From Aeromonas veronii (GTDB lineage Bacteria > Pseudomonadota > Gammaproteobacteria > Enterobacterales > Aeromonadaceae), in the NCBI GenBank assembly GCA_041319085.1, contig CP101033.1:1576501-1640500 (forward strand): a stretch of DNA of 64,000 nt, read 5' to 3'. The translations under genes and the position numbers were made by a program. The notes below the pieces were generated by a model. That model did not search any database. It had not been told where the DNA came from and saw nothing but the letters and a program-made list of their open reading frames with translations. This document shows, piece by piece, positions 1 to 9,151 of this stretch; positions within the stretch are counted from its first letter, which is position 1; each line of letters opens with the position of its first letter.

Positions 1-533
1 TCGTGCTGGTGAAATTCCTCGGCCTCTGCCCCTTTATGGGGGTCTCCGGCAAGCTGGAAACCGCCATCGGCATGGGGCTGGCGACCACCTTCGTGATGAC
101 CCTCGCCAGTGCCAGCTCCTATCTGGTGGAGCACTATATCCTGCTGCCGCTGGATATCGCCTATTTGCGCACCCTCGCCTTTATTCTGGTGATCGCCGTG
201 GTGGTGCAGTTTACCGAGATGGTGGTGCGCAAGAGCAGCCCGACCCTCTATCGCCTGCTGGGGATCTTCTTGCCCCTCATCACCACCAACTGCGCGGTGC
301 TCGGGGTGGCGCTGCTCAGCATCAATGAGCGACACAACTTTATCCAGAGCGTGATCTACGGCTTTGGCGCCGCCACCGGCTTCTCGCTGGTGCTGATCCT
401 GTTTGCCGCCATGCGCGAGCGTCTGGTCGCCGCTGATGTGCCCGCGCCGTTTCGCGGGGTGTCGATTGCCATGATCACCGCCGGTCTGATGTCGCTGGCC
501 TTTATGGGCTTTACCGGCCTTATCAAGATATAG
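1..533 (+). CDS. rsxA: Electron transport complex subunit RsxA (RnfA), 5' end cut by window edge
   Basis: Integral membrane subunit of the Rsx/Rnf ion-translocating ferredoxin:NAD+ oxidoreductase complex, which in enterobacteria keeps the SoxR sensor reduced. The reading frame is open from the first base; 176 residues are visible, and the E. coli protein (193 residues) suggests about 16 are missing. The visible part is almost entirely hydrophobic helices with family-typical stretches such as [12 protein letters not shown] near the start and [17 protein letters not shown] in the middle. A GTG codon at position 3 is internal and is not the start. It heads the rsxABCDGE order and ends 4 bp before rsxB, so translation is probably coupled. 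Identity is secure; only the start is unseen. Confidence 0.96.
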   Translation, partial: VLVKFLGLCPFMGVSGKLETAIGMGLATTFVMTLASASSYLVEHYILLPLDIAYLRTLAFILVIAVVVQFTEMVVRKSSPTLYRLLGIFLPLITTNCAVLGVALLSINERHNFIQSVIYGFGAATGFSLVLILFAAMRERLVAADVPAPFRGVSIAMITAGLMSLAFMGFTGLIKI

Positions 534-537
534 CGCT

Positions 538-1116
538 ATGACTCACATACTCTTTGCCATTCTGGTGCTCACCCTGCTGGCGCTGGCGTTCGGGATTATC
601 CTGGGCTTTGCCGCCGTCAAGTTTCATGTGGAAGCAGACCCCATCGTCGATCAGCTCGATGCCCTGCTGCCCCAGACACAGTGTGGCCAGTGCGGCTATC
701 CCGGCTGCAAACCCTACGCCGAGGCGCTCGCCAACGGCGATCAGATCAACAAGTGCGTACCCGGTGGCGAGGCCACCATGCGCAAGATTGCCGAGCTGAT
801 GGGGGTCGAGCCCCAGCCGCTGGGGGGCAGTGACGAGGCCGCAGTGCCAGTCAAAAAGGTCGCCTTTATCCACGAAGATCAGTGCATCGGCTGTACCAAG
901 TGCATTCAGGCCTGCCCGGTGGATGCCATCGTCGGCGCCACCAAGGCGATGCATACCGTGATTGCCAACGAGTGCACCGGTTGCGATCTCTGTGTCGATC
1001 CCTGCCCGACCGACTGCATCGAGATGATCCCGGTGCCTACCACGGTCGATAACTGGAAGTGGGATCTCAATAACGTGCATGTTCCGGGCAAGATTCCGGT
1101 CAAGATAGTGGAATAA
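538..1116 (+). CDS. rsxB: Electron transport complex subunit RsxB (RnfB), polyferredoxin
   Basis: Iron-sulfur subunit of the Rsx/Rnf complex, 192 residues, the same length as E. coli RsxB. An N-terminal hydrophobic helix (about residues 4-27) anchors it. It is followed by a 4Fe-4S domain with Cys49, Cys52, Cys57 and a further Cys near 73 (CGQCGYPGC). Two bacterial ferredoxin motifs then follow at about 113-155 ([12 protein letters not shown] and [12 protein letters not shown]). It starts 4 bp after rsxA and ends 14 bp before rsxC, consistent with one operon. All cluster ligands expected for the family are visible, so it should be functional. Confidence 0.97.
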   Translation: MTHILFAILVLTLLALAFGIILGFAAVKFHVEADPIVDQLDALLPQTQCGQCGYPGCKPYAEALANGDQINKCVPGGEATMRKIAELMGVEPQPLGGSDEAAVPVKKVAFIHEDQCIGCTKCIQACPVDAIVGATKAMHTVIANECTGCDLCVDPCPTDCIEMIPVPTTVDNWKWDLNNVHVPGKIPVKIVE

Positions 1117-1130
1117 ACAGCGGAGCAACC

Positions 1131-3884
1131 ATGCATTCCTTACTCGAACGTATCAAAGCCGGCACGCTCTGGGACTTTCACGGTGGCATTCACCCCGCCG
1201 ACAACAAGCTGCAATCGAGCCAGAGCCCGGTGGTGGACGCCGGTCTCCCGCCGCAACTTATTATTCCGCTGCGCCAGCACGCTGGCCCCGCCGGCGATCT
1301 GCTGGTGCAGGTGGGCGACAAGGTCAAAAAAGGGCAACCGCTGACCCGTTACGCCAAGGGGCGCACGGTGCCGGTGCATGCCTCCACCTCGGGCACCATC
1401 ACCGAGATTGGCAACCACACGGTTGCCCACCCCTCCGGACTCGGCGATCTCTGTGTCATCCTCACTCCCGATGGCGAGGATGAGTGGGGCGAGCGCAATG
1501 GCAAAGCCGATTACTGGAATCTGGAGCGGGGCGAGCTGCTCGAGCGCATTCAGCAGGCGGGAGTGGCGGGCCTTGGCGGCGCCGTGTTCCCGACCCACAG
1601 CAAGCTCGACGGCCGCGGCCAGCTCACCGAGATCCTGATCGTTAACGGACTGGAGTGCGAACCCTATATCACCACCGACGATCGGCTGATGCAGCAGTAC
1701 TCAGGCGAGATCATGGATGGCATCCGGGTGCTCAAGCACCTGCTCAAACCGAAACTCACCCTGATCGGGGTGGAAGACAACAAGCCCGAGGCGATCGAGC
1801 AGCTGACCCGCCACGCCACAGACCCGGACGTGCTGGTCAAGACGGTGCCGACCAAGTACCCCTCGGGCGGCGCCAAGCAGACCATCGAGCTGCTCACCGG
1901 CCGTCAGGTGCCCAAGGGGGGCCGCGCGGTCGATATCGGCATCATGGTGCTCAACGTCGCCACCGTGTTTGCCATCAAGCGCGCCATTATCGACGGCGAA
2001 CCGCTGATCGAGCGGATCGTCACCCTCACCGGCGACAGCTTCAAGAAACCCGGCAACGCCTGGGTGCGCCTCGGTACGCCGGTACGCTGGCTGCTGCAGC
2101 GTTTCGAGCTGCAACCGGAAGCGGAGCAGCGGGTGATCATGGGTGGCCCCATGATGGGCTTTACCCTGCCCCACGCCATGGTGCCTGTGGTCAAGGCCAC
2201 CAACTGCCTGCTGGCGCCGACGCAAGCCGAACTGCCTGCCCCCGGCCCGGAGCAGGCCTGCATCCGTTGCAGCGCCTGCGCCGATGCCTGCCCGGCCAGC
2301 CTGCTGCCGCAAGAGCTCTACTGGTACAGCCGGGCCAAGGAGTATGACAAGGCCGAGAAGCTCAACCTGATGGACTGCATCGAGTGCGGCGCCTGCGCCT
2401 GGGTCTGCCCGAGCGAGATCCCGCTGGTGCAGTACTACAAGATCGCCAAGGATGACATTCGCGAAGCCCGTGCCGAGGCCGAAAAAGCCGAGCGCGCCAA
2501 GCAGCGTTTCGAGGCCAAGCAGGCCCGCTTCGAGCGGGAGAAAGCGGCCCGCGAAGCGCGCCATGCCGAAGCTGCCGCCCAGCGCCGTCAGACCATGACG
2601 ACCGCAGGCGGGGAAGATCCGGTGGCCGCGGCGCTGGCTCGTATCAAGGCCAAGCAGGATGCCCCCATCACCGCCATTGTCGCCACGGCGCAGGGCATGC
2701 CCGACAACAGCGCGATGATCGCCGCCCGCGAAGCCCGCAAACGGGAAGCGGAAGCGCGCCGCGCCGCCAAGCTGGCGGAGAGCGCAAACAGCGAAACAGC
2801 TGCTGCGCCGCAATCCGCCGAGGCGGTTGACCCCGCCAGCGATCCCAAGAAAGCGGCCATCGCCGCCGCACTGGCCCGCGCCAAGGCCAAGAAGGCGGCT
2901 CAGGCTGGCGAGAGCGCCGAATCTGTGACTGCCGAAGTCATTGCGGCGCCTGTTGCAGACGCAGACCCGAAAAAAGCAGCGATTGCCGCCGCCATTGCCC
3001 GTGCCAAGGCCAAAAAGGCCGAAGCCAGTGGCGAGCCGGTCAGCGCAGATAACAGCGCGGCAACCGACGCCGACACGCAAAGCGATGCGCTCGCCGATCC
3101 CAAGAAGGCGGCAATCGCTGCCGCCATCGCCCGCGCCAAGGCCAAAAAGCTGGCGCAGCAGGGGGAAAGTGCCGGTGCCGAAAGTGCTGAGAGTAAGCCA
3201 GCAGCCAGCGCGGAGACCCGCGACGTGGCGCTAGCCAAGAGCGAAGCAACCATCAGCCAGAGCGATACTGCTGTTGTTGGAAGTGAAGCGGTCGATCCCA
3301 AGAAAGCGGCTATTGCCGCAGCCATCGCCCGTGCCAAGGCCAAAAAGCTGGCGCAGCAGGGGGAAAGTGCCGGTGCTGAGAGTGCGGGGAGTGAGTCAGC
3401 GGCAAACGCGGAGACCCGCGACATGACGCTAGCCAAGAGCGAAGCAACCATCAGCCAGAGCGATACGGCAACTGCTGCAAGTGAAGCGGTCGATCCCAAG
3501 AAAGCCGCTATCGCCGCAGCCATCGCCCGTGCCAAGGCCAAAAAACTGGCCCAGCAGGGCGCAAGTACCAGTGCTGAGGTAGCAAGTACCAGTGCAGAGG
3601 TAGAGAGTGCCGGTACTCAGGTAGATAGAGCCGAAACTGAGGGTGAGCGCGCACCGGCTGAGCAGATGCAAAGCGATGCAGCCAGCAGTGAGCAACCACT
3701 TGCCGTCACTGCCGCGCCTGAAGCGAGCGCCCCTGCGGCTGATGCCCCGGTTGATCCGAAAAAAGCGGCCATTGCAGCCGCCGTGGCCCGCGCCAAGGCG
3801 AAGAAGCTGGCGGCCGAGGCGGCCAGAGCCGCCGGGACCGCCGCTGAAGATGCCCCGTCAGCCGACCGAACAACCACAAGGTAA
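1131..3884 (+). CDS. rsxC: Electron transport complex subunit RsxC (RnfC) with long repetitive C-terminal tail
   Basis: NADH/FMN-binding and iron-sulfur subunit of the Rsx/Rnf complex, 917 residues. The N-terminal ~450 residues hold the conserved core, including two 4Fe-4S motifs at about 377 (CIRCSACADACP) and 415 (CIECGACAWVCP). After that come a charged, probably coiled-coil Glu/Ala/Arg-rich stretch and a tail carrying six copies of the motif DPKKAAIAAAxARAKAKK separated by low-complexity Ser/Glu/Ala linkers. A variable repetitive RsxC tail is typical of gammaproteobacterial orthologs, but the exact copy number differs between strains. The start at 1131 has an upstream GGAG (about 1122). 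The repeats are all in frame, so the tail is translated. Confidence 0.96.
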   Translation: MHSLLERIKAGTLWDFHGGIHPADNKLQSSQSPVVDAGLPPQLIIPLRQHAGPAGDLLVQVGDKVKKGQPLTRYAKGRTVPVHASTSGTITEIGNHTVAHPSGLGDLCVILTPDGEDEWGERNGKADYWNLERGELLERIQQAGVAGLGGAVFPTHSKLDGRGQLTEILIVNGLECEPYITTDDRLMQQYSGEIMDGIRVLKHLLKPKLTLIGVEDNKPEAIEQLTRHATDPDVLVKTVPTKYPSGGAKQTIELLTGRQVPKGGRAVDIGIMVLNVATVFAIKRAIIDGEPLIERIVTLTGDSFKKPGNAWVRLGTPVRWLLQRFELQPEAEQRVIMGGPMMGFTLPHAMVPVVKATNCLLAPTQAELPAPGPEQACIRCSACADACPASLLPQELYWYSRAKEYDKAEKLNLMDCIECGACAWVCPSEIPLVQYYKIAKDDIREARAEAEKAERAKQRFEAKQARFEREKAAREARHAEAAAQRRQTMTTAGGEDPVAAALARIKAKQDAPITAIVATAQGMPDNSAMIAAREARKREAEARRAAKLAESANSETAAAPQSAEAVDPASDPKKAAIAAALARAKAKKAAQAGESAESVTAEVIAAPVADADPKKAAIAAAIARAKAKKAEASGEPVSADNSAATDADTQSDALADPKKAAIAAAIARAKAKKLAQQGESAGAESAESKPAASAETRDVALAKSEATISQSDTAVVGSEAVDPKKAAIAAAIARAKAKKLAQQGESAGAESAGSESAANAETRDMTLAKSEATISQSDTATAASEAVDPKKAAIAAAIARAKAKKLAQQGASTSAEVASTSAEVESAGTQVDRAETEGERAPAEQMQSDAASSEQPLAVTAAPEASAPAADAPVDPKKAAIAAAVARAKAKKLAAEAARAAGTAAEDAPSADRTTTR
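2841..3806 (+). repeat. In-frame repeat array inside rsxC, including a 198-bp tandem repeat
   Basis: Copies of the sequence encoding DPKKAAIAAAxARAKAKK begin at 2841, 2964, 3096, 3294, 3492 and 3753. All spacings are multiples of three. The copies at 3096, 3294 and 3492 are spaced exactly 198 bp apart. The 66-residue units starting at 3096 and 3294 are nearly identical, including the linker (LAQQGESAGAES, then ALAKSEATISQSDTA or TLAKSEATISQSDTA). This points to recent tandem duplication; the other copies are more diverged. Confidence 0.93.
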
Positions 3885-3895
3885 TCGACAGACTC

Positions 3896-4948
3896 ATGTT
3901 CAATATTGCGACTGCGCCGTTTGCCCATAACCGCAAACAGACCCGAACCCTGATGCTGCTGGTGATCCTGGCCTGCGTGCCGGGCTTGCTGGCCCAGACC
4001 TGGTTCTTCGGCTGGGGCTCCTTTATCCAGATCCTGCTGGCGCTGGTCACTGCGCTGCTGTGCGAGGCGCTGGTGCTCAAGCTCCGTGGCCGCGCCATCA
4101 AGCCTGCCCTGATGGATGGCAGTGCGGCGCTCACCGCCGTGCTGATTGGTCTCTCCCTGCCGCCGCTGCTGCCGTGGTGGATGCTGGTGGTGGGCACGGC
4201 CTTTGCCATCATTGTCGCCAAGCACCTTTACGGCGGGCTGGGCCAGAACCTGTTCAACCCGGCCATGGTCGCCTATGTGCTGCTGCTGGTCTCCTTCCCG
4301 GTGCAGATGACCAGCTGGCTGCCACCAGAGAGCGTGCGCGCCTACAGCCTCGGTTTTGGCGATGCGGCGTCGGTCATCTTCACCGGCTTTAGCCTCGATG
4401 GCTACAGCATGGCCCAGCTCAAGCAGGGGGTGGATGGTCTTACCATGGCGACTCCACTCGATACCCTGAAAACCGGCCTGACTCAGGGGCTCACTACCGG
4501 CGAGATCCTGAGCGGCCCGCTGTTTGAGGGGTGGGGCGGCATCGGCTGGAGCTGGGTCAACCTCGGCTACCTGCTGGGCGGCCTGTTCCTGTTGCAGCAG
4601 AAGGTGATCAACTGGCGCATTCCCACCGCCATTCTGGGCTCCCTGCTGGCGGCGGCGACCCTCGGCTATCTGGTGAGCCCGGATGCGACTGCCACCCCCA
4701 TGCTCCATCTCTTTAGCGGCGCTACTATGCTGGGGGCCTTCTTTATCGCCACCGATCCGGTCAGTGCCAGCACCACGCCGCGCGGCCGACTGGTCTACGG
4801 CGTGCTGATCGGGGTGCTGGTCTACATCATCCGCCGCTTTGGCGGCTATCCGGATGCGTTCGCCTTCGCCGTGCTGCTGGCCAACCTTTGCGTACCCTTT
4901 ATCGATAGCACGACTCGCCCGAAGGTATACGGAGCCCGTCGCCAATGA
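3896..4948 (+). CDS. rsxD: Electron transport complex subunit RsxD (RnfD)
   Basis: Membrane subunit of the Rsx/Rnf complex that carries a covalently bound FMN on a threonine. It is 350 residues with about nine or ten hydrophobic helices. The flavinylation region is visible as DGLTMATPLDTLK around residues 180-190, with a threonine in the expected place (near Thr186). The C-terminal motif FFIATDPVSASTTPRGR is family-typical. The gene starts 11 bp after rsxC and is followed by rsxG after 43 bp. It appears intact and belongs to the same transcription unit. Confidence 0.96.
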   Translation: MFNIATAPFAHNRKQTRTLMLLVILACVPGLLAQTWFFGWGSFIQILLALVTALLCEALVLKLRGRAIKPALMDGSAALTAVLIGLSLPPLLPWWMLVVGTAFAIIVAKHLYGGLGQNLFNPAMVAYVLLLVSFPVQMTSWLPPESVRAYSLGFGDAASVIFTGFSLDGYSMAQLKQGVDGLTMATPLDTLKTGLTQGLTTGEILSGPLFEGWGGIGWSWVNLGYLLGGLFLLQQKVINWRIPTAILGSLLAAATLGYLVSPDATATPMLHLFSGATMLGAFFIATDPVSASTTPRGRLVYGVLIGVLVYIIRRFGGYPDAFAFAVLLANLCVPFIDSTTRPKVYGARRQ

Positions 4949-4991
4949 TGTTTCTGCCATTTTTCCCCATCACAGCAGACGGAGCCCGGAC

Positions 4992-5624
4992 ATGTTAAAG
5001 AGCATGCGCAAGAACGGCCTTATTCTGGCGATGTTCGCGCTGGGCTGTACCGCGCTGGTGGTACTGACCAACGAGCTGACCAAGGATAAAATCGCCCAGC
5101 AGCAACAGCTGGAGAAGCAGCAGACCCTCTCGGTATTACTGCCACAGGGGAGCTATGACAACGATCTGGTGGCCAGTTGCAAGCAGGTGACCAGCAGGAA
5201 GTATCTGGGCAGCGATCAGCCGCAGGCCCTCTATACCGCCAGCAAGAATGGCGTGGTGACCGGCTATGCGCTGGAGGCGATCGCGCCGGATGGCTACAGC
5301 GGGGCGATCCGCATCGTGGCAGGCTTTGATGCCAAGGGCACCATCACCGCCGTGCGCGTGCTCGCTCACAACGAGACCCCGGGCCTGGGTGACAAGATCG
5401 AGCTGAAGAAATCAGACTGGATCAACCGCTTTGCAGGAAAATTCCTGACCCATGACAACGAGCCCCAGTGGGCGGTGAAGAAGGATGGCGGCGAATTCGA
5501 TGCCTTTACCGGCGCCACCATCACCCCCCGTGCCGTGGTCAAGGCGGTGAAGAACCTGCTGAAACTGCAGCAGGAGCAACCCGAACTGCTCAGCAACGCC
5601 CCGGCTTGTCCGGCGGCTAACTAA
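4992..5624 (+). CDS. rsxG: Electron transport complex subunit RsxG (RnfG)
   Basis: Periplasm-facing flavoprotein subunit of the Rsx/Rnf complex, 210 residues. One N-terminal transmembrane helix (about residues 8-26, LILAMFALGCTALVVL) is followed by an FMN-binding domain. The covalent FMN attachment motif is seen as FTGATITPRAVV near residues 170-180. The frame is open upstream to 4839, but the ATG at 4992 is preferred: it is preceded by GGAG at 4981 and gives the usual family N-terminus (MLKSMRKNG). The gene ends 15 bp before rsxE. Confidence 0.95.
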   Translation: MLKSMRKNGLILAMFALGCTALVVLTNELTKDKIAQQQQLEKQQTLSVLLPQGSYDNDLVASCKQVTSRKYLGSDQPQALYTASKNGVVTGYALEAIAPDGYSGAIRIVAGFDAKGTITAVRVLAHNETPGLGDKIELKKSDWINRFAGKFLTHDNEPQWAVKKDGGEFDAFTGATITPRAVVKAVKNLLKLQQEQPELLSNAPACPAAN

Positions 5625-5639
5625 CGGAGGCGAGCCATC

Positions 5640-6401
5640 ATGAACCAGATGGAACAGATTGAAACGGGCGCCGCCCCGATTGCCGAGCTGGCAAGCCGCA
5701 AGGGCGAGCTCAAGGAGCTGATGAGTCAGGGGCTGTGGAAGAACAACCCCTCGCTGGTGCAGGTGCTGGGGCTTTGCCCGACGCTGGCCGTCTCCTCCAC
5801 CTTTACCAATGCGCTGGGGCTGGGCCTTGCCACCATGGCGGTGCTGGTCTGCTCCAACCTCGCCGTCTCGCTGGTGCGCAACTGGGTGCCGAAGGATATT
5901 CGCATCCCGGTCTATGTGATGATCATCGCCTCGCTGGTGACCAGCGTGCAGCTGCTGATGAACGCCTACACCTATGGCCTCTATCAGGCGCTCGGCATCT
6001 TTATCGCCCTCATCGTCACCAACTGCGTCATCATCGGCCGCGCCGAGGCCTATGCCTCCAAGAACCCGCCGCTGCTGGCGGCCCTCGACGGCCTGATGAT
6101 GGGCCTTGGCTTTACTCTGGTGCTGCTGGTACTGGGCGGCATGCGCGAGATCATCGGCATGGGCACCCTGTTTGATGGCGCCGAGCTGCTGCTGGGCGAG
6201 TGGGCCAAATCCCTGCGCATCGAGCTGTTCCACGCCGATGCCAGCCTGCTGCTGGCGATTTTGCCGCCGGGCGGCTTTATCGGGTTGGGGCTGCTGATCG
6301 CCGGCAAGAACGCCATCAACGACTGGCGGGATCGCAAACAGGCGACCACTGTGGCCCACTGCAACGTTGCCCCGGCTCGCGTCCGGGCGACCGAACTATG
6401 A
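5640..6401 (+). CDS. rsxE: Electron transport complex subunit RsxE (RnfE)
   Basis: Integral membrane subunit of the Rsx/Rnf complex and a paralog of RsxA, 253 residues. Motifs shared with RsxA are visible: [17 protein letters not shown] near residues 36-52 and [20 protein letters not shown] in the middle. About six hydrophobic helices follow a short cytosolic N-terminus. A strong ribosome-binding site (ACGGAGG) precedes the ATG. It closes the rsxABCDGE operon, with nth 13 bp downstream, the same gene neighbour as in E. coli. Confidence 0.96.
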   Translation: MNQMEQIETGAAPIAELASRKGELKELMSQGLWKNNPSLVQVLGLCPTLAVSSTFTNALGLGLATMAVLVCSNLAVSLVRNWVPKDIRIPVYVMIIASLVTSVQLLMNAYTYGLYQALGIFIALIVTNCVIIGRAEAYASKNPPLLAALDGLMMGLGFTLVLLVLGGMREIIGMGTLFDGAELLLGEWAKSLRIELFHADASLLLAILPPGGFIGLGLLIAGKNAINDWRDRKQATTVAHCNVAPARVRATEL

Positions 6402-6414
6402 TCGGACGCAAGGC

Positions 6415-7056
6415 ATGAACAACCAGAAACGCAGAGAGATCCTGGAGCGACTGCGGGAAAACAACCCCCAACCCACCACAGAGCTCAACTTCAACTCGCC
6501 GTTTGAACTCTTGATCGCCGTGCTGCTCTCGGCGCAGGCAACCGATGTCAGCGTCAACAAGGCGACCGACAAGCTCTATCCGGTGGCCAACACCCCGCAG
6601 GCGATGCTGGAGCTCGGGGTGGACGGGCTCAAGGAGTACATCAAGACCATTGGCCTCTTCAACACCAAGGCCGAGAACGTCATCAAGACCTGCGCCATCT
6701 TGCTGGAGCGCCACGGCGGCGAGGTGCCGGAGAACCGCGAAGCGCTGGAAGCCCTGCCGGGCGTCGGCCGCAAGACCGCCAACGTGGTGCTCAACACCGC
6801 CTTTGGCTGGCCCACCATCGCCGTCGATACCCATATCTTCCGGGTCTCCAACCGCACCGGCTTTGCGGTGGGCAAGAATGTGGATCAGGTGGAGGAGAAG
6901 CTGCTCAAAGTGGTACCCGCCGAGTTCAAGCTGGATGTCCACCACTGGCTCATCCTGCATGGGCGTTACACCTGTCTCGCTCGCAAGCCCCGTTGTGGTT
7001 CCTGTATCATCGAGGACTTGTGCGAATACAAAGAGAAGGTCTATCCGGAAAACTGA
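6415..7056 (+). CDS. nth: Endonuclease III (DNA glycosylase/AP lyase)
   Basis: Base-excision-repair glycosylase that removes oxidised pyrimidines and cleaves the resulting abasic site. It is 213 residues; E. coli Nth is 211. The helix-hairpin-helix LPGVGRKTANVV contains the catalytic lysine, and the VDTHIFRV segment holds the catalytic aspartate. The C-terminal 4Fe-4S cluster is complete (C-x6-C-x2-C-x5-C, within CLARKPRCGSCIIEDLC). The frame is open from 6367, but the ATG at 6415 reproduces the family N-terminus MNNQKRREIL. It lies directly behind rsxE and is probably cotranscribed. Confidence 0.97.
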   Translation: MNNQKRREILERLRENNPQPTTELNFNSPFELLIAVLLSAQATDVSVNKATDKLYPVANTPQAMLELGVDGLKEYIKTIGLFNTKAENVIKTCAILLERHGGEVPENREALEALPGVGRKTANVVLNTAFGWPTIAVDTHIFRVSNRTGFAVGKNVDQVEEKLLKVVPAEFKLDVHHWLILHGRYTCLARKPRCGSCIIEDLCEYKEKVYPEN

Positions 7057-7110
7057 CCGCTCTACTTTTAGCCTCACGGCATACGAATCACCAACCCGGA
7101 GAACTGAGCA

Positions 7111-7524
7111 ATGAGAATTCTGCATACCATGCTGCGTGTCGGCGATCTGCAACGCTCCATCGACTTCTACACCCGCGTGCTCGGCATGAAGCTGCTGCGC
7201 AAGAGCGAGAACAGCGAGTACAAGTACACTCTGGCCTTCGTCGGCTACGGTGACGAGAAGGATGAAGCGGTGATCGAGCTGACCTACAACTGGGGGGTGA
7301 GCGAGTACGAACTGGGCTCTGCCTACGGCCATATCGCGCTGGAAGCGGACGACATCTATGCGACCTGCGATGCCCTGCGTGCCGCCGGCGCCAAGATCAC
7401 CCGCGAGCCGGGCCCGGTCAAGGGTGGCACCACCGTCATCGCCTTCGTTGAAGATCCGGACGGTTACAAGATTGAACTGATCGCCAAGAAAGATGCCGGT
7501 ACTGGCCTGGGTGACAGCGTCTAA
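7111..7524 (+). CDS. gloA: Lactoylglutathione lyase (glyoxalase I)
   Basis: Converts the methylglyoxal-glutathione hemithioacetal to S-lactoylglutathione, the first step of methylglyoxal detoxification. It is 137 residues (E. coli 135), a single vicinal-oxygen-chelate fold. The start [13 protein letters not shown] contains the metal-binding His5. The other family metal ligands lie in [16 protein letters not shown] and YKIELI. An upstream GGAG at 7099 supports the start. A strong terminator follows at once, so this closes the rsx-nth-gloA block. Confidence 0.97.
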   Translation: MRILHTMLRVGDLQRSIDFYTRVLGMKLLRKSENSEYKYTLAFVGYGDEKDEAVIELTYNWGVSEYELGSAYGHIALEADDIYATCDALRAAGAKITREPGPVKGGTTVIAFVEDPDGYKIELIAKKDAGTGLGDSV

Positions 7525-7556
7525 GCTGCTCGACTCCCGCTGCCAAATGGCAGGAT

Positions 7557-7587
7557 CAAAAAAGAGCGCACATGCGCTCTTTTTTAT
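7557..7587. terminator. Bidirectional Rho-independent terminator between gloA and motY
   Basis: AAAAAAGAGCGCA-CA-TGCGCTCTTTTTT forms a strong stem with A and T tracts on both sides. It lies between the convergent gloA and motY and can serve both. Confidence 0.9.
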
Positions 7588-7607
7588 GCTCGGCTGTCGT
7601 TGAGGTG

Positions 7608-8483
7608 CTAGATCTCGCCGTTGCGCCCCATGCTGATCACCACCCGCCGGTTCTTGGCACGGCCCTGTTCGGTTTCGTTGGAAGCGACATGCTGCTTCTC
7701 GCCATGCCCCTCTACCGAGATCTTGCCGGGCTCCAGCCCCAGATCGACAAACACCTTCTTGATGGCATCGGCCCGCTGCTCTGAGAGTTTCTGGTTCGAC
7801 CAGCGGCCACCATAACTGTCGCTGTAGGCGTCGATCACCACCACATCGATGCTCTTGTCCGCCTTGATAAACTCGTTGATCATCGCCAGTCGCCGTTTGG
7901 AGGGGATGGAGAGCTGATCGCTATTCTTGTCATAGGTGAGCACGCTAAAGGCAATATCGTTGAAGCTGTAGGGCAAAAGCCCGCTCAGACAGTCGATAAA
8001 GGCCTGATATTTCACCCGAAAGTTGACAGACGAAAGCGACACCCGCACCGCGCGGTTCTGGCGATACCAGTCCCGATACTGGAAGGTCGGCATTCGTCCC
8101 CCCTCCAGTTCGTCGAGCATGGTCCAGGCGGTTTGCCCCTCCACCAGCCCATCGAACTGCTGATAGAAGCGCAGCTGGCTCACTTCTCGCCCGACTATCC
8201 CCGGGCGCCATACCGGCGGCATGATGCCAAGGCTCACCGTCTGGGTCTGGGCCTGCGGCCGCTTGCCCTTGAGCTCGAAGTCGAGGTTGATCTTGCGACC
8301 GGCACGACTGACAAAAGCCCCCGTTCCCCAGTTCGGGATCGGGTGTTCGAGGCGACACTCAATCTGGGTATCGGAGGTCAAACGCCAGACGGATTGATCC
8401 AGACCGGCACCAAATTCGGTCACCCCAGCCTGTAACTGCATACTCACGGATATGCTGACCAACCCCAACACCCAAGCGTTCAA
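7608..8483 (-). CDS. motY: Sodium-type polar flagellar motor protein MotY (T-ring, OmpA-like)
   Basis: Periplasmic T-ring protein that helps assemble PomAB-type stators around the sodium-driven polar flagellar motor. The N-terminal domain contains LECRLEHPIPN-like sequence (here IECRLEHPIPNWG). The C-terminal third is an OmpA-like peptidoglycan-binding domain (VVIDAYSDSYGG, LSEQRADAIKKVF, VEGHGEKQHV, NRRVV). The frame is open to an ATG at 8534. A TTG at 8483 lies 8 nt after a perfect GGAGG, begins a plausible signal peptide ending in LQAG, and gives 291 residues, close to the Vibrio length. I prefer this TTG. The flr genes later in the window support polar flagellation. Confidence 0.88.
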   Translation of the reverse strand: MNAWVLGLVSISVSMQLQAGVTEFGAGLDQSVWRLTSDTQIECRLEHPIPNWGTGAFVSRAGRKINLDFELKGKRPQAQTQTVSLGIMPPVWRPGIVGREVSQLRFYQQFDGLVEGQTAWTMLDELEGGRMPTFQYRDWYRQNRAVRVSLSSVNFRVKYQAFIDCLSGLLPYSFNDIAFSVLTYDKNSDQLSIPSKRRLAMINEFIKADKSIDVVVIDAYSDSYGGRWSNQKLSEQRADAIKKVFVDLGLEPGKISVEGHGEKQHVASNETEQGRAKNRRVVISMGRNGEI

Positions 8484-9081
8484 TTGCCTGTCCTCCACAC
8501 GATCTCTGTTCAGGTATCGGCAAGGGCAGGCCAAGCTTTAGGTATTAATGATTAGTGGGAAGCGGGGGCTCCATAGGCCGGGCATGCACCATCTCCTGTG
8601 ACACTCGATAGCGGTCATACCCATATTGACCGGCGAAAAAAACAGTAGCGCCAATAACGGCAGGCAAATTGCCAGCAACATCTTGCCTGCCAATCCGGGT
8701 CTGTTCTTCCCGCACACCGGTCATTTCAATCAAGGTGTTTATGATATCCAGCCTGTTCGCTTATGCCGCTTGCGACATCAGCCATTGGCCAGAACCATGA
8801 GCTGTATCAACCTTTTTTTGCGGGCAGCCAAGCTGCCGCTATCCATCATCTAGACCAATGGTCAGGTCGAGATCGCCAGCGAGAAGCTCGCTACAGTAGA
8901 GCAGGGCGACAGGAGGTCGCTTGTTTGGGGGATCCCCCCGCTCTGCTCGCTGTTTCGTCTGGGTTGCCCCCTTCACGGCGACCCTGCCTAGAGGGTAGGC
9001 AGGTTGAATGGGGCGCACGGTTGTTGCAACGCCTGCGAGGCCATATCGGTTCGTGATACTGGCTGAGGGTAATCAGTAAAT
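8484..9081. other. About 600 bp between motY and asnB without a confident gene
   Basis: Only short overlapping frames occur here. One minus-strand frame is listed separately at 8545-8733. On the plus strand, about 8862-8990 reads as a short amphipathic segment (TNGQVEIASEKLATVEQGDR) preceded by a stop, perhaps a relic. I see no RNA gene. The motY promoter must lie in this stretch, but I cannot place it. Confidence 0.4.
8545..8733 (-). CDS. Possible small hypothetical protein upstream of motY
   Basis: A 62-residue frame, extendable upstream to about 8770 if a non-ATG start is used (LDIINTLIEMTGVREEQTRIG). It has a charged N-terminal half, one moderately hydrophobic stretch (AVIGATVFFAGQYGYD) and a polar Pro-rich end. 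No good ribosome-binding site precedes the ATG and I do not recognise the family. It could be a real small membrane-associated protein, a decayed phage-type gene, or chance. Confidence 0.25.
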   Translation of the reverse strand: MIEMTGVREEQTRIGRQDVAGNLPAVIGATVFFAGQYGYDRYRVSQEMVHARPMEPPLPTNH

Positions 9082-9113
9082 AAAAAGCCCTTCACCATGG
9101 TGAAGGGCTTTTT
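9082..9113. terminator. Terminator downstream of asnB
   Basis: AAAAAGCCCTTCACC and GGTGAAGGGCTTTTT form a near-perfect palindromic stem with A/T tracts on both sides, 38 bp past the asnB stop. Confidence 0.9.
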
Positions 9114-9151
9114 GCTATCTGACGTATCCGCCCGGGTCGACCTATTCGGGC

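Noticed and set aside
2841..3806. Regularly spaced repeats that might suggest a CRISPR-like array
   Set aside because: Repeats are in frame, encode the same peptide and lie inside rsxC; spacers are also repeated. No CRISPR array is seen in the window.
3617..4960. 447-codon minus-strand frame opposite rsxC/rsxD
   Set aside because: Spans two confident genes on the other strand and reads as Gln/His-rich low complexity.
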